Shown: piece by piece, positions 35,738 through 35,895 of the stretch
Layout of the letters: every line of letters begins with the position of its first letter
Position numbering within the stretch: position 1 is the stretch's first letter
NCBI GenBank assembly: GCA_024232855.1
Contig: JAAEPH010000421.1
Coordinates: forward strand, 1-35,895
Origin: Gammaproteobacteria bacterium
Lineage (GTDB): Bacteria > Pseudomonadota > Gammaproteobacteria > GCA-001735895
DNA length: 35,895 nucleotides
Reading direction: 5' to 3'
Program-made: the position numbers and the translations under genes
Notes under the pieces: generated by a model
Seen by the model: only the letters and a program-made list of their open reading frames with translations
Databases searched by the model: none
What the model was told of the DNA's origin: nothing

Positions 35738-35895
35738 ATGCTGGGGTTGACGAACTTTGAACCTAGAAAACGCAGTATCGTGTCGAGTTAAATCCAGAAC
35801 CTTGGGATCGGAAAGGAAGCCGTGAAACTGGTTATTGTTACCCAGTGGGTGCGTTCAGCATGCTGAGCAATTCCCACCAGAAGAGGTTAGCCGCC
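35738..35895. other. Window end, no gene seen
   Basis: Holds TTTGAACCTAGAAAACGCAGT near 35756, similar to the outer end of the 175-bp element (12 leading bases match the copy 2 right end), but the body does not follow. This may be a degenerate or related element. The last 100 bases have no convincing frame. Confidence 0.4.

Overview
The window looks like chromosomal DNA of a gammaproteobacterium with moderately high GC. The evidence is gene order and protein family: thrS-infC-rpmI-rplT-pheS-pheT-ihfA-MerR-tRNA-Pro is the classic gammaproteobacterial block, and priA-argS-SPOR is an arrangement known from Pseudomonas and relatives. I cannot place it below class. Most genes are ordinary housekeeping genes. 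The unusual material is intergenic: three families of palindromic repeats, and two loci where a deletion seems to have fused the ends of neighbouring genes.

Layout. 1-9100: a 175-bp palindromic element running into the 3' end of hemH (-); an AT-rich hemH/priA divergent region carrying an inverted pair of consensus DnaA boxes; priA, argS and a SPOR protein (+); a YgjP-type metallopeptidase and a Kef-type antiporter (-). 9150-11440: a second 175-bp element, then a sterol-desaturase-family hydroxylase translationally coupled to rlmG (+). 11460-14370 (-): a DUF2207/lemA deletion scar, a 30-codon ORF, an L,D-transpeptidase and a TPR protein. 14455-16772 (+): a 5'-3' exonuclease, rluE and a fructosamine-kinase-family gene. 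17160-21578 (+): a polar amino acid ABC transporter (ATPase, binding protein, two permeases), a truncated flavin oxidoreductase remnant and a guanidinobutyrase/agmatinase-type ureohydrolase. 21592-22057: two GAGGCGC-type palindromes and the third 175-bp element. 22226-22465: a broken tRNA-Val copy containing a chain of hairpins, then an intact tRNA-Val(GAC). 22522-29878 (+): the thrS to tRNA-Pro(GGG) translation block, closed by a perfect 25-bp stem terminator. 29941-35895: a hairpin-rich intergenic region, a CPA1 antiporter with a cyclic-nucleotide-binding domain (-), an isochorismatase-family hydrolase (+), ddl (-), and a hotdog thioesterase (+).

How the genes work together. The transporter, flavoprotein remnant and ureohydrolase read as an operon for importing and breaking down a guanidino compound or opine, with the oxidase step now lost. 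The TPR protein and L,D-transpeptidase share a C-terminal NTF2-like region and overlap by ATGA, so they probably act together at the cell wall. No CRISPR array, prophage, transposase gene or recognisable defence system is present. The best candidates for something undescribed are the 175-bp MITE-like family and the 'hairpin-chain' family (consecutive short palindromes whose loops often hold GGA/TCC), one copy of which lies inside the T-loop of a duplicated tRNA-Val.
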